Source: Hymenobacter rubripertinctus (lineage in GTDB: Bacteria > Bacteroidota > Bacteroidia > Cytophagales > Hymenobacteraceae). Taken from it: 64,000 bases of DNA. Position numbers and translations under genes: made by a program. Below are positions 34,549 through 42,142 of the stretch, piece by piece. The notes under the pieces were generated by a model, which was not told the origin of the DNA, did not search any database, and saw only the letters and a list, made by a program, of their open reading frames with translations. How positions within the stretch are numbered: the stretch's first letter is position 1; each line of letters starts with the position of its first letter. The stretch lies in the NCBI RefSeq assembly GCF_003583925.1, contig NZ_QYCN01000002.1, forward strand, positions 76,957-140,956, given 5' to 3'.

Positions 34549-35400
34549 TTAGCTGATCATTTTCTCAATCGGGAGTACCAGGATGCCTTCGGCGCCCACG
34601 GCTTTAAGCTGGCTGGTGATGTGCCAGAAGTCGTCCTCGTTTACTACCGACTGCACCGATACCCAGCCTTCTTCGGCCAGCGGCGTAATGGTGGGCGACT
34701 TGATGCCGGGCAGCAACTGCTTTACTGCGTCCAGGGCCGCGACGGGCGCATTGAGGATGATGTACTTGTTACGGCGGGCGCGGCGCACGGCCTGCATCCG
34801 GAACTGCAACTGCTCCAGGAGCTCCTTCTTCTCGGCGTTCAGGTTCTGGTTGGCGATGAGCACGGCCTCGGAGCGAAACACGGTTTCCACTTCGCGCAGG
34901 CCGTTGCCGAGCAGCGTGGAGCCGCTGCTCACGATGTCGCAGATGGCCTCGGCCAGCCCGATGCTGGGGGCAATTTCCACCGAGCCGCTAATGGTGTGCA
35001 GGTGCGCCTCCACGCCCTTTTCGCGCAGGTAGTCGCCCAGGATCTGGGGGTATGAGGTGGCGATGCTCACGCCCTGCAAGTCCTGGATGGAATCGTAGGC
35101 GGCGGCGCGGGGCACGGCCAGGCTCAGGCGGCACTTGCTGAAGCCCAGGCCCTCCACCTCCAACTCCGGAAAACCGGCTTCCACCAGCACGTTCTGGCCC
35201 ACAATGCCCAGGTCGGCCACGCCGTCCTGCACGTAGCCGGGAATGTCGTCGTCGCGCAGATACAGGATTTCGAGGGGAAAGTTGGTGGCTTCGGTTTTGA
35301 GCTTGTTGGAAGCGGCGAGGAAGCTGATACCGCATTCGCGGATCAGGTTTAGGGAATCTTCGCTTAAGCGGCCGGATTTCTGGATAGCCAGACGGAGCAT
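34549..35400 (-). CDS. hisG: ATP phosphoribosyltransferase, long form
   Basis: The 283-residue enzyme opens MLRLAIQKSGRLSEDSLNLIREC and has DIPGYVQDGVADLGIVGQNVL, ATSYPQILGDYLREKG, SGSVEIAPSIGLAEAICDIVSSGSTL and a C-terminal HisG_C regulatory domain (TITPLAEEGWVSVQSVVNEDDFW). The long form is feedback-inhibited by histidine. It is the first structural gene of the operon, 204 bp after the leader peptide stop. Confidence 0.97.
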   Translation of the reverse strand: MLRLAIQKSGRLSEDSLNLIRECGISFLAASNKLKTEATNFPLEILYLRDDDIPGYVQDGVADLGIVGQNVLVEAGFPELEVEGLGFSKCRLSLAVPRAAAYDSIQDLQGVSIATSYPQILGDYLREKGVEAHLHTISGSVEIAPSIGLAEAICDIVSSGSTLLGNGLREVETVFRSEAVLIANQNLNAEKKELLEQLQFRMQAVRRARRNKYIILNAPVAALDAVKQLLPGIKSPTITPLAEEGWVSVQSVVNEDDFWHITSQLKAVGAEGILVLPIEKMIS

Positions 35401-35407
35401 GGTTTTT

Positions 35408-35470
35408 TAATTAAGAAGTAGGAATTAAGAATTAAGAATTGACCGTTTTCGGGTTCTTAACTGATAATTC
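35408..35470. repeat. Heptamer run before hisG
   Basis: AATTAAG repeats in a 7-bp register (35409-35441: AATTAAG AAGTAGG AATTAAG AATTAAG AATTGAC). A weak complementary arm follows (GTTCTTAACTGATAATTC, 35453-35470). It lies between the leader hairpins and the hisG ATG and would be transcribed in the his mRNA. Confidence 0.7.
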
Positions 35471-35532
35471 AGGAAGGGGTTTGGGGCGGAAACGGGACCC
35501 AGACGTTGCGAGGCGGCCAATGGCAGGCCTGT

Positions 35533-35619
35533 CCCCCGGTTTTTCGGGGGCCGGCGAACCAAATCAGGTTCGCCCAACGGGGTCGATATGATGCGTTCAT
35601 TCCTCTAGAAAGAGGAATG
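35533..35619 (-). promoter_or_regulatory. his leader hairpins (attenuator-like region)
   Basis: In transcript order: a 9-bp stem (35598-35606 with 35611-35619, 4-nt loop) covering the leader stop codon and last His codon; an 8-bp stem GGCGAACC/GGTTCGCC (35553-35560 with 35567-35574); and a 6-bp GC stem CCCCCG/CGGGGG (35533-35538 with 35545-35550). The GC stem lacks a T tract, so the mechanism (intrinsic termination, Rho, or other) is not readable. Confidence 0.6.
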
Positions 35620-35736
35620 GTGCCCGTGATGCAGATGATGCTGCGGGGTCTCAGACGCGCTGGCCTCGGCCCGGCGGCCCGTTACGGGGGCGGCCTGGGG
35701 GCTGATGGGGCTCAGAAAAAGCGCGGAGAAAGGCAT
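35605..35736 (-). CDS. Histidine operon leader peptide (43 aa)
   Basis: ATG (35734-35736) to TAG (35605-35607) encodes 43 residues opening MPFSALFLSP and ending PQHHLHHGHHSSF. Six of the eight residues just before the terminal SSF are His. This is the expected design of a his attenuator leader, in which ribosome stalling at His codons senses charged tRNA-His. It lies directly upstream of hisG, about 20 nt behind a TACATTTG -7 element, with a hairpin over its stop codon. Confidence 0.82.
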   Translation of the reverse strand: MPFSALFLSPISPQAAPVTGRRAEASASETPQHHLHHGHHSSF

Positions 35737-35757
35737 ACGGGGTGCGAAGTAGCGGGG

Positions 35758-35785
35758 CAAATGTACGCGGCGGCGGTCAGGATGA
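35758..35785 (-). promoter_or_regulatory. his operon promoter
   Basis: On the minus strand TACATTTG (35758-35765) matches TAnnTTTG, and TTTT (35782-35785) lies 16 bp upstream of it, a workable -33 element. The predicted start near 35751 gives a leader of about 15 nt before the leader peptide ATG. Confidence 0.6.
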
Positions 35786-35904
35786 AAACTTTTTCAGGAA
35801 AAATTTACCCTAAAACCCGGACCTTCACGTTTTCAGTACCGGTTCAACCCGGTTTTGGCACCATTGTTTCGGAAGCGGCCGGTGGGGCTTGGCGGCCGCA
35901 GCTG

Positions 35905-35943
35905 TTTTTTTTTCGCGCCGGCCGTTCTCGCCCCCTACCTTGC
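35905..35943 (+). promoter_or_regulatory. Promoter of the DUF2911 gene
   Basis: A T9 tract around 35905-35912 and TACCTTGC (35936-35943) fit a -33/-7 pair with about 22 bp between. The ATG follows 20 bp after. Confidence 0.45.
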
Positions 35944-35962
35944 CCGCCTTACCTGCCTGCAT

Positions 35963-36895
35963 ATGCTTCGTATCCGCCCGTTCGCTTTTCGTGTTGCCTT
36001 TTTAATGGCCCTCGGTGGTGCCGGCAGTGCCCACGCCCAGGCCACCGATGCCGCCGCCCCCCTGCCCCCGCCCACTACGGGCGTGCCTACCGGCATCGAG
36101 TTGCTGCTCCCTCAAGCCAGCCCCCACGCCGTGGTGGCCCAAACCGTGGGCCTGACCGACGTGACGGTGGAGTACCATTCGCCCTCCGTGCGCAGCCGCA
36201 CGGTGTGGGGCGGCCTCGTACCCTATGACCAGGTGTGGCGGGCCGGGGCCAACGAAAACACGCTCATCCGCTTCTCGACGCCGGTGCTGCTCCGGGGCCA
36301 GACGGTGCCCGCCGGCCAGTATTCGTTCTACGTGGTGCCCCACCAGGACCGGGACTGGGAAGTGGTGCTCAACCGCGTCGTCAACCACTGGGGCAGTGAG
36401 GGCTACGACCAGCGCAACGACGTGATTCGGGTGCCGGTAGTGCCCGAAACGGCCCAGTTTCAGGAGAGCCTGTTGTACTGGTTTTCCAACGTGCGGCCCA
36501 ACAGCGCCCACCTCAACCTGACCTGGGAACGGCGCACGCTGGTGCTGCCCTTCGAGGTGGAAGTGCACAAGCAGGTGCTGGCGGGCGTGGAGCGCGCCCT
36601 CCAGCAGCAGCCCAACGACTGGCAATTACTGGCCCAGGCCGCCGATTACCTGGTACAGAACAACATCCAGCCCGAACGCGCCCTCAACTGGATTAACGAG
36701 TCGCTCCGCCTGCTCGACGCGCCCACCAACAACTGGATTAAGGCCCGCCTGCTGGCCCAGCAACTGGATTACGGCACGGCCATCGTCTACGCCCGCAAAG
36801 CCATCAAGCTCGGCGACAAGGACGACGCCGCTTTCAAGTCCCAACTACCCAACATGCGGCTCTCCCTCACCGAGTGGCAGGCAAAAGCGTATTGA
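35963..36895 (+). CDS. Exported DUF2911 protein
   Basis: The 310-residue protein has a signal peptide (cleavage near GSAHAQ). DUF2911 features: ASPHAVVAQTVGLTDVTVEYHSPSVRSR, VWGGLVPYDQVWRAGANENTLIRF, VPAGQYSFYVVPHQDRDWEVVLN, then a TPR-like C-terminal helical part (ALQQQPNDWQLLAQAADYLV, RALNWINESLRL). Common in Bacteroidota, function unknown. The start is the ATG giving the signal peptide; the longer frame upstream overlaps the his promoter. Confidence 0.88.
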   Translation: MLRIRPFAFRVAFLMALGGAGSAHAQATDAAAPLPPPTTGVPTGIELLLPQASPHAVVAQTVGLTDVTVEYHSPSVRSRTVWGGLVPYDQVWRAGANENTLIRFSTPVLLRGQTVPAGQYSFYVVPHQDRDWEVVLNRVVNHWGSEGYDQRNDVIRVPVVPETAQFQESLLYWFSNVRPNSAHLNLTWERRTLVLPFEVEVHKQVLAGVERALQQQPNDWQLLAQAADYLVQNNIQPERALNWINESLRLLDAPTNNWIKARLLAQQLDYGTAIVYARKAIKLGDKDDAAFKSQLPNMRLSLTEWQAKAY

Positions 36896-36931
36896 GAAGT
36901 GAGAAACGGCTTTGGGCCGGAAGGATTGTGT

Positions 36932-36965
36932 AACAGCCACTGCTTTGGGCAGCGGCTGTTTTTTT
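36932..36965 (+). terminator. Intrinsic terminator after DUF2911 gene
   Basis: AACAGCCACTGC pairs with GCAGCGGCTGTT (one A-C mismatch) followed by T7. Confidence 0.8.
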
Positions 36966-36984
36966 GTAGGGCATCTTGGGCGGC

Positions 36985-37554
36985 ATGGAAGCTTTTCTGG
37001 CCGTTTGCCGCGCTATTCATCCGCTTTCTGAGGGCCTGGAGGCCGAGTTGCGCCGGCTGGCCCGGCTGGAAACCGTGCCGGCCCGCACGGCGCTGCTGGA
37101 GCCCGGCAGCGTGGCCCAGCGGCTGTATTTTCTGGAAACGGGTTTGGTGAGGGGCTTTTACCTGAAGGACGGCAAGGAGGTCACGTCGTGGTTTATGCCG
37201 GAGGGTCACTTCGTGATTTCAATTCTGAGCTTCTTTTCGCGCCAGCCCTCCCACGAGTACCTGCAAACGCTGGCCGAGTGCCGGCTCTGGTCGCTCACCC
37301 ACGCGCAGGTGCAGGGCTTGTACCGGCAGTTTGCCGAGTTCAACTGCATCGGTCGGGTGCTCACCGAGCGCTACTACGTGCTCAGCGAGCAGCGCGCCCT
37401 CGATCTGCGCATGCTGCCCGCCGCCGAGCGCTACGCCCGCCTGCTGCGCGACTTTCCGGGCCTCGTGCAGCAGGTACCGCTGCACCTGCTGGCCTCGCAC
37501 CTGGGCATCACTGCCGAAACGCTGAGCCGCCTGCGCGCCCGTCGCGCCGGCTAA
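36985..37554 (+). CDS. Crp/Fnr family transcriptional regulator
   Basis: The 189-residue protein has a cyclic-nucleotide-binding-type beta roll (LLEPGSVAQRLYFLETGLVRGFYLKDGKEVTSWFMPEGHFVISILSFFSRQPS) and a C-terminal helix-turn-helix (VPLHLLASHLGITAETLSRLRAR). It lacks the Cys pattern of FNR iron-sulfur binding. In Bacteroidota such regulators often act on the adjacent gene; an FNR/CRP-like box follows at 37563. ATG 36985 is preferred over TTG 36976. Confidence 0.9.
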   Translation: MEAFLAVCRAIHPLSEGLEAELRRLARLETVPARTALLEPGSVAQRLYFLETGLVRGFYLKDGKEVTSWFMPEGHFVISILSFFSRQPSHEYLQTLAECRLWSLTHAQVQGLYRQFAEFNCIGRVLTERYYVLSEQRALDLRMLPAAERYARLLRDFPGLVQQVPLHLLASHLGITAETLSRLRARRAG

Positions 37555-37562
37555 ATCCGTTC

Positions 37563-37576
37563 TTGATAAATGTCAA
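37563..37576 (+). promoter_or_regulatory. FNR/CRP-like operator
   Basis: TTGATAAATGTCAA matches TTGAT-N4-ATCAA in nine of ten half-site bases. It is centred about 43 bp upstream of the start expected from CACCTTTG (37599-37606), the position of a class II activator site. It lies between the Crp/Fnr gene and the membrane gene at 37638. Confidence 0.65.
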
Positions 37577-37637
37577 GGGATGCAGGTGGTGCGGCCCGCA
37601 CCTTTGGAGCATGGTTTCCCCCTCAAACTTTGCTCCT

Positions 37638-38090
37638 ATGCGACTTACCCTGGCCTTGTTCTTTTGTGCCCTACTGGTCTTGGCCAATGGCATAGTAGAC
37701 CATTACCATGCCCCCACCGGAATTATGCTGACCCCGGTACTTATTTTGTCTATTACTACCCTGATGGTGTCAACCAGGCGCTTTCGAACCAATCCGGTTT
37801 CGGCGATGCTGATGGTTGTGCTATTCATCAGCCTAAATGATACCGGGATAAAACTATACGGCGGCGGCACGCACGACAATGAGGGGCAGGCGTGGGTACA
37901 CCTGTTTCTGCTTATTGGCCTCCTACCCTCATACAGTGCACTTCTGTTCGTGATTTTTCGTCAGTCCACTGCTTCCGTCAGCACGAAAATTGTCGCCGCC
38001 CTCCTGTTCCCGCTCCTGCTGTTCGGGTACCTAACTCTTTTTGCCGACCTCGGTATGGGGCAGCTGAACAGCTGCCGCTACGGGTGCTAA
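37638..38090 (+). CDS. Small four-helix membrane protein, unrecognised
   Basis: This 150-residue protein has about four hydrophobic helices (LTLALFFCALLVLANGIVDHY, IMLTPVLILSITTLMV, WVHLFLLIGLLPSYSALLFVIF, IVAALLFPLLLFGYLTLFA) and polar termini. No family is recognised. The ATG at 37638 gives a clean first helix; an ATG at 37611 is in frame. It is the likely target of the adjacent Crp/Fnr regulator. Its stop lies 21 bp from the convergent TonB receptor stop, with no clear terminator. Confidence 0.7.
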   Translation: MRLTLALFFCALLVLANGIVDHYHAPTGIMLTPVLILSITTLMVSTRRFRTNPVSAMLMVVLFISLNDTGIKLYGGGTHDNEGQAWVHLFLLIGLLPSYSALLFVIFRQSTASVSTKIVAALLFPLLLFGYLTLFADLGMGQLNSCRYGC

Positions 38091-38111
38091 CCTTCCGGCG
38101 CCCCGTATCGT

Positions 38112-40670
38112 CTAAAACCGCGCGATAACGCGCAGGTTGACCAGGCGCTGGCTCAGGAAGTTGGGCACGCCGTAGGTGCGGCCGTTCAGGTCCTGCACGT
38201 AGTTGTAGCCGGCCAGGTTATCGGCCCCCAGCACGTTGAGGATTTCCAGGCTCATCCACAAGTTCTGCACCTGCACGCGGCGGCCGGCAGCGCGCTCGGT
38301 TTCGGTGCGCAGGCCCAGCACTTTGGTAAAGCCCAGATCGGCGCGCTTGTAGGCGCGGGTGAGCTTGCTGGTGCCCCGCAAATCGGGCGCGTCGGGGGGG
38401 CTGAAGGGTAGGCCGGTACCAAATACCAGGTTCACGTAGCCCTTCACCGAGGGGTTGCCGGGCAGGTTATCTTGCAGGAAAATGCCGAAGTTCAGGCGCT
38501 GGTCCGAGGGGCGGCGGATGTAGCCTTTGGGCACCCGGCCGGTGGCGTTGCCAGCCGCGTCAAAGGTAGTCAGCGAGTCGCCCACCAGGTTTTCGCGGGT
38601 CGTGAGCAGGCCCAGGCTGAACCACGATTCGGTGCCGGGAATGAACTCCCCGCTCACCCGGGCATCGAAGCCGGCGGCGTAGGCCTTGGCGTTGTTGGTG
38701 GCCTGGTAGCGCAGGCGCACGTTGTCGATGTCGTAGGGCACCACGTCGGTGAGGTACTTGTAGTAGGCCTCGCCGGTGAAGCGGAATGGGCGGTCCCAAC
38801 TGCGGAAGCGCAGCTCGTTGCCCACAATGAAGTGTACCGAGCGCTGGGCCCGCAAATCGAGGTTGAGCGTGCCTTCCTGACTCTGGGGCGCGCCCGTTTG
38901 GTAGCGCAGCTCCCGGTAAAAAGGCGGCTGGTGATACACGCCCACGGCCGCTTTCCACGACAACCGGGGGTTGCGGGCGCTGGTGAAGGCGTACTGCACC
39001 CGGGGGCTGAAGGTAGTCTGCCGGTTCACCGTCCAGTAGCTGGCGCGCGCGCCGTAGGTGAGCGTGCGCAACGAATCGAAGCGGATGGTGTGCTGAAGAA
39101 AGCCCTGGGTGCGGGTGCTTTCCAGGTCGAGGTTGGACACCAAACGGGTGCGGCGCGCCTCGGGCACGTAGTCGGCCGAGTCGGCGAAGCTGTACTCGTT
39201 GAGCGCATCCTGAATTCGCTCCCGGCCCGCTTTCACTCCCCAGCGCACCGTGCTGCGGTAGCCGGGCGTCCAGGTCCCGCGGGTTTCGAGGGTGGCAATG
39301 CGGGCTTCCAGCGTATTGCGCGAGTGCTTGAACAACGAGCCCACGCCCCGGCGGTTGAGGTCGGCCCCGAACGCGCCCACTTTGGGGTCGCGGTTGATTT
39401 CGGCAATCTGGTAGCCCGCCTCCACGTCGCGGTACTCGAACTCGCGGGAATACAACAGCCCCCCGAGCAGTTCCAGGCGCAGATTGGGCCGCACCGCGTG
39501 GCCCAGCCGGAGGCCGCCCTGGTAGGTATCGTACTGCATCCGTTCCCGGCCCTCGTAGCCGATATAGAGCCGCGTGGCCTGGGCCGCCCCCGTATTGAAG
39601 GTAGTTTCGCCGCTTTTGGGGTTGAAACGAAAATCATTGTGGGCGAAGGTGTTGAAAATACCGACCGTGGTGCGCTCCAGGTTGTCCTTGGGTCCCAGGG
39701 CCAGCGTAATCAGGCTCTGCCCGTCGTAGAAGGTGGGGTTGTAACCGCCCTGCTGCTGCTGGAGCGAGTTGAAAACGTAGGTGGCGTTCTTGTAGCGCAC
39801 CCCGGCCAGGTAGCTCACCCGCTGGCTGGGCGAGGCCGCCTCCACGTGGGCCGAGCCACCCACCAGGCTGGCCGTGGCCGAACCCCCGAATTTCACCGGC
39901 TGCTTGTACTCGATGTTGAGCACCGAGGACAGCTTGTCCCCGAATTTGGGCTGCCAGCCCCCGGTCGAAAACTCGATTTTGTTGACCAGATCGGGGTTCA
40001 CGAAGCTCAGGCCCTCCTGCTGGGCGGTAGTCACCAGAAACGGCCGGTACACCTCGAAGCCGTTCACGTAAATCAGGTTTTCCTCGTAGTTGCCGCCCCG
40101 CACCGAGTAGGTACTGGTCAACTCGTTGGTGCTGGCCACCCCGGGCAGGGTTTTGAGCACGGCCGAGAAGTCGCCGAAGGGCGAGGGAATTTCCTTGGCC
40201 GTGCGCGGCTCGAGTTGCAGAATGCTCACCTGCTCGCGGGTATCGGTGGCATCGGTGCGGCCCCGCACCGTCACGTTGTCCAGGGCCCGGCTGTCTTCCT
40301 GGAGCGTGAGTTCCAGCTCCCGAGGCTGATCCAGGCTGAGGGTCACGCGCTCGGTGCGGTAGCCCAGGCGGCGCAGGACCAGCACCGGGGCTTTGCCGCC
40401 CGGCGGCCGGGCCACGCTCAGCGAAAACCGGCCCCGCTCGTCGGTGCTGGTGCCGCCCGGCTGGCCCTCCACGCCCACAATTACCTGCTCCAGGGGCTGG
40501 CCGGCCGCGTCGCGCACGACGCCCGCAACCAGTACCCGGGCCGCCGGGCTTACCTGGGCCAGCGCGGGCCGGGCAGCTACTCCGGCCAGCAGCACCAGGG
40601 CGCCGGCGGGTACCGGACTACCGAGCAGCCGTAATCCCAAACGAAAATTCAGGCGGAAAGAGAAGGGCAT
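38112..40670 (-). CDS. TonB-dependent receptor with carboxypeptidase-regulatory domain
   Basis: The 852-residue outer-membrane protein has a signal peptide, a CarboxypepD-reg-like domain (about 45-130, VAGVVRDAAGQPLEQVIVGVEG), a TonB plug (GDFSAVLKTLPGVASTNELTSTYSVRGGNYEENLIYVNGFEVYRPF) and a beta barrel ending in LVNLRVIARF. The C-terminal aromatic residue fits outer-membrane insertion. Such receptors import chelates or oligosaccharides by TonB; the ligand is unknown. It starts 9 bp after the rpe stop, so the two are co-transcribed. Confidence 0.92.
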   Translation of the reverse strand: MPFSFRLNFRLGLRLLGSPVPAGALVLLAGVAARPALAQVSPAARVLVAGVVRDAAGQPLEQVIVGVEGQPGGTSTDERGRFSLSVARPPGGKAPVLVLRRLGYRTERVTLSLDQPRELELTLQEDSRALDNVTVRGRTDATDTREQVSILQLEPRTAKEIPSPFGDFSAVLKTLPGVASTNELTSTYSVRGGNYEENLIYVNGFEVYRPFLVTTAQQEGLSFVNPDLVNKIEFSTGGWQPKFGDKLSSVLNIEYKQPVKFGGSATASLVGGSAHVEAASPSQRVSYLAGVRYKNATYVFNSLQQQQGGYNPTFYDGQSLITLALGPKDNLERTTVGIFNTFAHNDFRFNPKSGETTFNTGAAQATRLYIGYEGRERMQYDTYQGGLRLGHAVRPNLRLELLGGLLYSREFEYRDVEAGYQIAEINRDPKVGAFGADLNRRGVGSLFKHSRNTLEARIATLETRGTWTPGYRSTVRWGVKAGRERIQDALNEYSFADSADYVPEARRTRLVSNLDLESTRTQGFLQHTIRFDSLRTLTYGARASYWTVNRQTTFSPRVQYAFTSARNPRLSWKAAVGVYHQPPFYRELRYQTGAPQSQEGTLNLDLRAQRSVHFIVGNELRFRSWDRPFRFTGEAYYKYLTDVVPYDIDNVRLRYQATNNAKAYAAGFDARVSGEFIPGTESWFSLGLLTTRENLVGDSLTTFDAAGNATGRVPKGYIRRPSDQRLNFGIFLQDNLPGNPSVKGYVNLVFGTGLPFSPPDAPDLRGTSKLTRAYKRADLGFTKVLGLRTETERAAGRRVQVQNLWMSLEILNVLGADNLAGYNYVQDLNGRTYGVPNFLSQRLVNLRVIARF

Positions 40671-40679
40671 CCGCAGGGG

Positions 40680-41360
40680 TTAATAAGGAGTTTCGAGGGC
40701 GGACGGGGCCAGTTCCTCCCGCATCCGGGCCAGGGTGGCCACCGGGTCACCATCCTTGAACACGAACGAGCCGGCCACCAGCGCGTCGGCCCCGGCCGCG
40801 ACCAGGGCGGCGGCGTTGTCGAGCGTCACGCCCCCATCCACCTCAATCAGCGCCGCCGAGCCGCTGTCGACCAGCAGCTTCTTGAGCTGGGCCACTTTGC
40901 GCAGGGTGTTCGGAATGAAGGCCTGGCCCCCGAAGCCAGGGTTTACCGACATAATGAGCACCAGGTCCAGGTCGGCGGCCACGTCTTCGAGCAAACTCAC
41001 GGGCGTGTGCGGGTTGAGCGCCACCCCGGCCCGGCAGCCGAGCTGCTTGATCTGCTGAATTACGCGGTGCAGGTGGGTGCAGGCCTCGTAGTGGACCGTG
41101 ATGTTGGCCGCCCCGGCGTCGCGGAAGGCGCTCAGGTAGTGCTGGGGCTCCTCAATCATCAGGTGCACATCGATGGGCTGCTTGGCGTAGCGATGCACGG
41201 CCTGGAGCACGGGAATGCCGAAGGAGATGTTGGGCACGAACCGCCCGTCCATCACGTCGAAGTGCAGCCAGTCGGCCGCCGAATCGGCCAGGCGCTCGGT
41301 TTCGGATTGCAGATTGCCGAAGTCGGCGGAGAGTAGCGAGGGCGCCAGCAGCGGAGCCAT
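40680..41360 (-). CDS. rpe: Ribulose-phosphate 3-epimerase
   Basis: The 226-residue TIM barrel opens MAPLLAPSLLSADFGNLQSE and has HFDVMDGRFVPNISFGIPVL, VHLMIEEPQHYL, LIMSVNPGFGGQAFIP and EVDGGVTLDNAAALVAAGADALVAGSFVF. It interconverts ribulose- and xylulose-5-phosphate. I take ATG 41360 rather than 41378, since the minus-strand -7 element TACTTTCG at 41383-41390 would start transcription near 41376. Confidence 0.95.
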   Translation of the reverse strand: MAPLLAPSLLSADFGNLQSETERLADSAADWLHFDVMDGRFVPNISFGIPVLQAVHRYAKQPIDVHLMIEEPQHYLSAFRDAGAANITVHYEACTHLHRVIQQIKQLGCRAGVALNPHTPVSLLEDVAADLDLVLIMSVNPGFGGQAFIPNTLRKVAQLKKLLVDSGSAALIEVDGGVTLDNAAALVAAGADALVAGSFVFKDGDPVATLARMREELAPSALETPY

Positions 41361-41382
41361 ACAGCGGGTAGGGTTCATAGGG

Positions 41383-41390
41383 CGAAAGTA
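41383..41390 (-). promoter_or_regulatory. -7 element for rpe
   Basis: TACTTTCG on the minus strand, one change from TAnnTTTG. It supports the 41360 start. Confidence 0.4.
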
Positions 41391-41543
41391 CGCGTTAGCA
41401 ATGGGTTGACAGGTATCAGACGCCCGATTTGGTGGTAGCGGCCGGCTAAATAAGCCCCGGTGAGCTACTCAACGCCCTGACCGGCCGTTCTGGTATGTCG
41501 CCCGCAGGCTCACCGGACTCCGAAAAGCGCAGTTCGCCAAAAA

Positions 41544-41587
41544 GCGTGGTGCCGGCTCCAACCCTGCGGTTGGCCCCGGCACCACGC
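41544..41587. terminator. Compound hairpin after zinc-ribbon gene
   Basis: Outer stem GCGTGGTGCCGG with CCGGCACCACGC (12 bp) and inner stem CCAACC/GGTTGG. It lies 49 bp past the minus-strand stop at 41636; no strong T tract. Confidence 0.55.
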
Positions 41588-41635
41588 CTTAGTAGTCGCC
41601 TGATTTCGCTGGCCCTGGTCGCTGCCCAACAGGAA

Positions 41636-41956
41636 CTAGGCGGGCTTTTCATAGGCCCGCCAATCGAGCTTGCCGTCCTCGGTTTTACGCAGGAACACGG
41701 TCTGGTCGTCGTCCTGGCGCTTGCCGAAGGTCACGTCGCCCCGGCAGTCGAGGCACTTGAGGCTGGTGTACTTGAACTTGCCCTGGGCTTCGCGGGCGGT
41801 CAGGTCGAGGTTGTCGGAGCCGCAGAGGCCGCACTTGGCCACGTCGGGGAAGCTGAGCCGGTCGTGCTCGGCCACTACCTCGTGAAAGTTGGCGCCCTGC
41901 ACCGTAAAGTGAAACTGGCGGCGCCCCAGGCGCTTGGTGACCATCATCTGTAACAT
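41636..41956 (-). CDS. Small zinc-ribbon protein, unrecognised
   Basis: The 106-residue protein has two CxxC pairs (KCGLCGSDNL near 41-47 and LKCLDCRGDV near 66-71), which should hold a zinc ion. The N-terminus is basic (TKRLGRRQFHFTVQG) and the C-terminus is charged. A nucleic-acid-binding role is possible but not shown. The start may be any of the Met residues at 1, 4 or 5. Confidence 0.7.
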   Translation of the reverse strand: MLQMMVTKRLGRRQFHFTVQGANFHEVVAEHDRLSFPDVAKCGLCGSDNLDLTAREAQGKFKYTSLKCLDCRGDVTFGKRQDDDQTVFLRKTEDGKLDWRAYEKPA

Positions 41957-42060
41957 GGAAGAAGAACTAAGGGTGAGGTAGACGAAAGCGGCAACATAGC
42001 AAACCGCTAAATCATCGCCAATTTACTAAAAATATTCGCAATATCGAATCCAAAAATATT

Positions 42061-42133
42061 AGCACAAACGGCCGGTCAAAAAAGAAGCCGGCTCGTTTCG
42101 AGCCGGCTTCTTTTTTGACCGGCCGTTTGTGCT
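42061..42133. terminator. 35-bp perfect palindromic terminator
   Basis: Arms 42061-42095 and 42099-42133 are exact complements with a 3-nt loop; A6/T6 tracts inside give termination in both directions. It is the longest perfect stem in the window and lies 10 bp past the subtilase stop. Confidence 0.85.
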
Positions 42134-42142
42134 ACCCTGGCT

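Noticed and set aside
35545..35660. Possible TPP riboswitch on the minus strand (CTGAGA and GAACCTGAT strings upstream of hisG).
   Set aside because: The following TPP-conserved GGnTAATnCC and GCGnAGGGA segments are absent, and the CTGAGA lies inside the leader peptide frame. The gene set is histidine, not thiamine, and a His-rich leader explains the region better.
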